A stretch of 43,344 nt of DNA from an uncultured Bacillota bacterium. GTDB taxonomy: Bacteria > Bacillota_I > Bacilli_A > ML615J-28 > CAG-313. Each line of letters starts with the position of its first letter. The first letter of the stretch is position 1. Location of the stretch: positions 1 through 43,344 of the forward strand of contig CAMODB010000007.1 of NCBI GenBank assembly GCA_946611195.1. Reading direction: 5' to 3'. The notes beneath the pieces are model-generated. The model had not been told where the DNA came from, ran no database searches, and was given only the letters and a program-made list of their open reading frames with translations. Below are positions 43,116 to 43,344 of the stretch, piece after piece. A program made the translations under genes and the position numbers.

Positions 43116-43344
43116 TTATTTATTACGGGAATTTGCAGCAGCAATTACACGATTCATTTCATTACGAACAATCATGTAACCTTCATCTACACCCATACCT
43201 GGTTTAGCTAAGCATTGATCAGCTTTACAAGCGATTGCGATATTAGTTGTTGTTTGAGCTGAAATATTAGTTTCGTTACATGTACCACCACAATAACTAC
43301 CAATACCTTTTTCATTACAATAAATAATAGCTTCAGCAACATTA
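43116..43344 (-). CDS. mal: Methylaspartate ammonia-lyase, C-terminal fragment (5' part outside window)
   Basis: The last 75 codons of a gene enter from the right edge and stop with TAA at 43118-43116. The peptide contains GGTCNETNISAQTTT, then KPGMGVDEGYMIVRNEMNRV near the end. From memory this matches the C-terminus of 3-methylaspartate ammonia-lyase, where the Thr-Cys of GGTCNET contacts the substrate. The enzyme removes ammonia from (2S,3S)-3-methylaspartate to give mesaconate, the second step of glutamate fermentation through methylaspartate. Glutamate mutase genes usually sit upstream and would lie beyond the window. Confidence 0.88.
   Translation of the reverse strand, partial: NVAEAIIYCNEKGIGSYCGGTCNETNISAQTTTNIAIACKADQCLAKPGMGVDEGYMIVRNEMNRVIAAANSRNK

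Noticed and set aside
1-43344. Use of TGA as tryptophan, as in some mollicutes
   Set aside because: TGA ends a gene at 6983-6985 in a clean ATGA overlap, and TGG is used for Trp throughout.
1-43344. Mobile element, prophage, CRISPR array or integration site next to the tRNA
   Set aside because: No transposase, integrase or regularly spaced direct repeats are visible, and the tRNA-Leu is not flanked by a second copy of its 3' end.

Overview
The window is 43.3 kb of AT-rich, gene-dense DNA, mostly on the minus strand. It uses the standard bacterial code: TGA works as a stop, as at 6983-6985, and Trp is TGG. The many Gram-positive-type lipoproteins with an FSC, VSC or ASC lipobox, the strong GGAGG ribosome sites, a tRNA with an encoded CCA, and the fermentative gene content suggest a low-GC anaerobe of the Bacillota/Mycoplasmatota kind, perhaps from a gut. 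No genus can be named from sequence reading alone. No gene-free stretch reaches 300 bases. I see no CRISPR array, transposase, integrase or rRNA.

Layout. 1-3.7 kb, plus strand: an FtsX/MacB-type ABC exporter (partial permease, ATPase, second permease). 3.8-18 kb, minus strand: housekeeping and small modules. These are a type I pullulanase, a radical SAM/SPASM protein, a membrane protein with an InlB-type repeat, a helical TPR-like protein, a divergent ThyX-like protein beside folD, galE, a GH2 glycosidase, a DUF4956 membrane protein with a VTC polyphosphate polymerase gene broken by an in-frame stop, a chromate-transporter pair, and a c-di-GMP/phosphorelay cluster behind a tRNA-Leu. 18.2-19.7 kb: a small membrane protein and a CDF metal transporter.

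The most striking part is 19.8-43.3 kb, a continuous run of minus-strand genes with few gaps. Transcription enters from beyond the right edge. First comes methylaspartate ammonia-lyase (only the C-terminus is here), then an acyl-carrier lyase of the citrate/citramalate lyase family (citD, citE, citF) with its maturation genes (citC and a citX-citG fusion). Next is an envelope set: a gamma-glutamyltranspeptidase lipoprotein, a TRAP-type large permease, a 52-residue membrane protein, two exported aspartoacylase-type zinc hydrolases flanking a small lipoprotein, and a 1261-residue modular lipoprotein. A 13-bp hairpin then leads into glutamate racemase, a two-subunit class I fumarase/mesaconase, a second lipoprotein homologous to the first small one, PgsB, PgsC, a PgsW-like protein, and a PhoP/PhoR-type two-component system.

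Read together, the soluble enzymes complete most of the 3-methylaspartate route of glutamate fermentation (methylaspartate to mesaconate to citramalate to acetate plus pyruvate). Only glutamate mutase is not seen, and it may lie past the right edge. The surface genes are those expected for making, cleaving and importing gamma-linked polyglutamate, and the racemase would interconvert D- and L-glutamate. The inference is that this is one polyglutamate/glutamate island: capsule or storage polymer synthesis, surface breakdown, uptake and fermentation under one two-component system. Enzyme families are read from motifs. The integrated function is a hypothesis.
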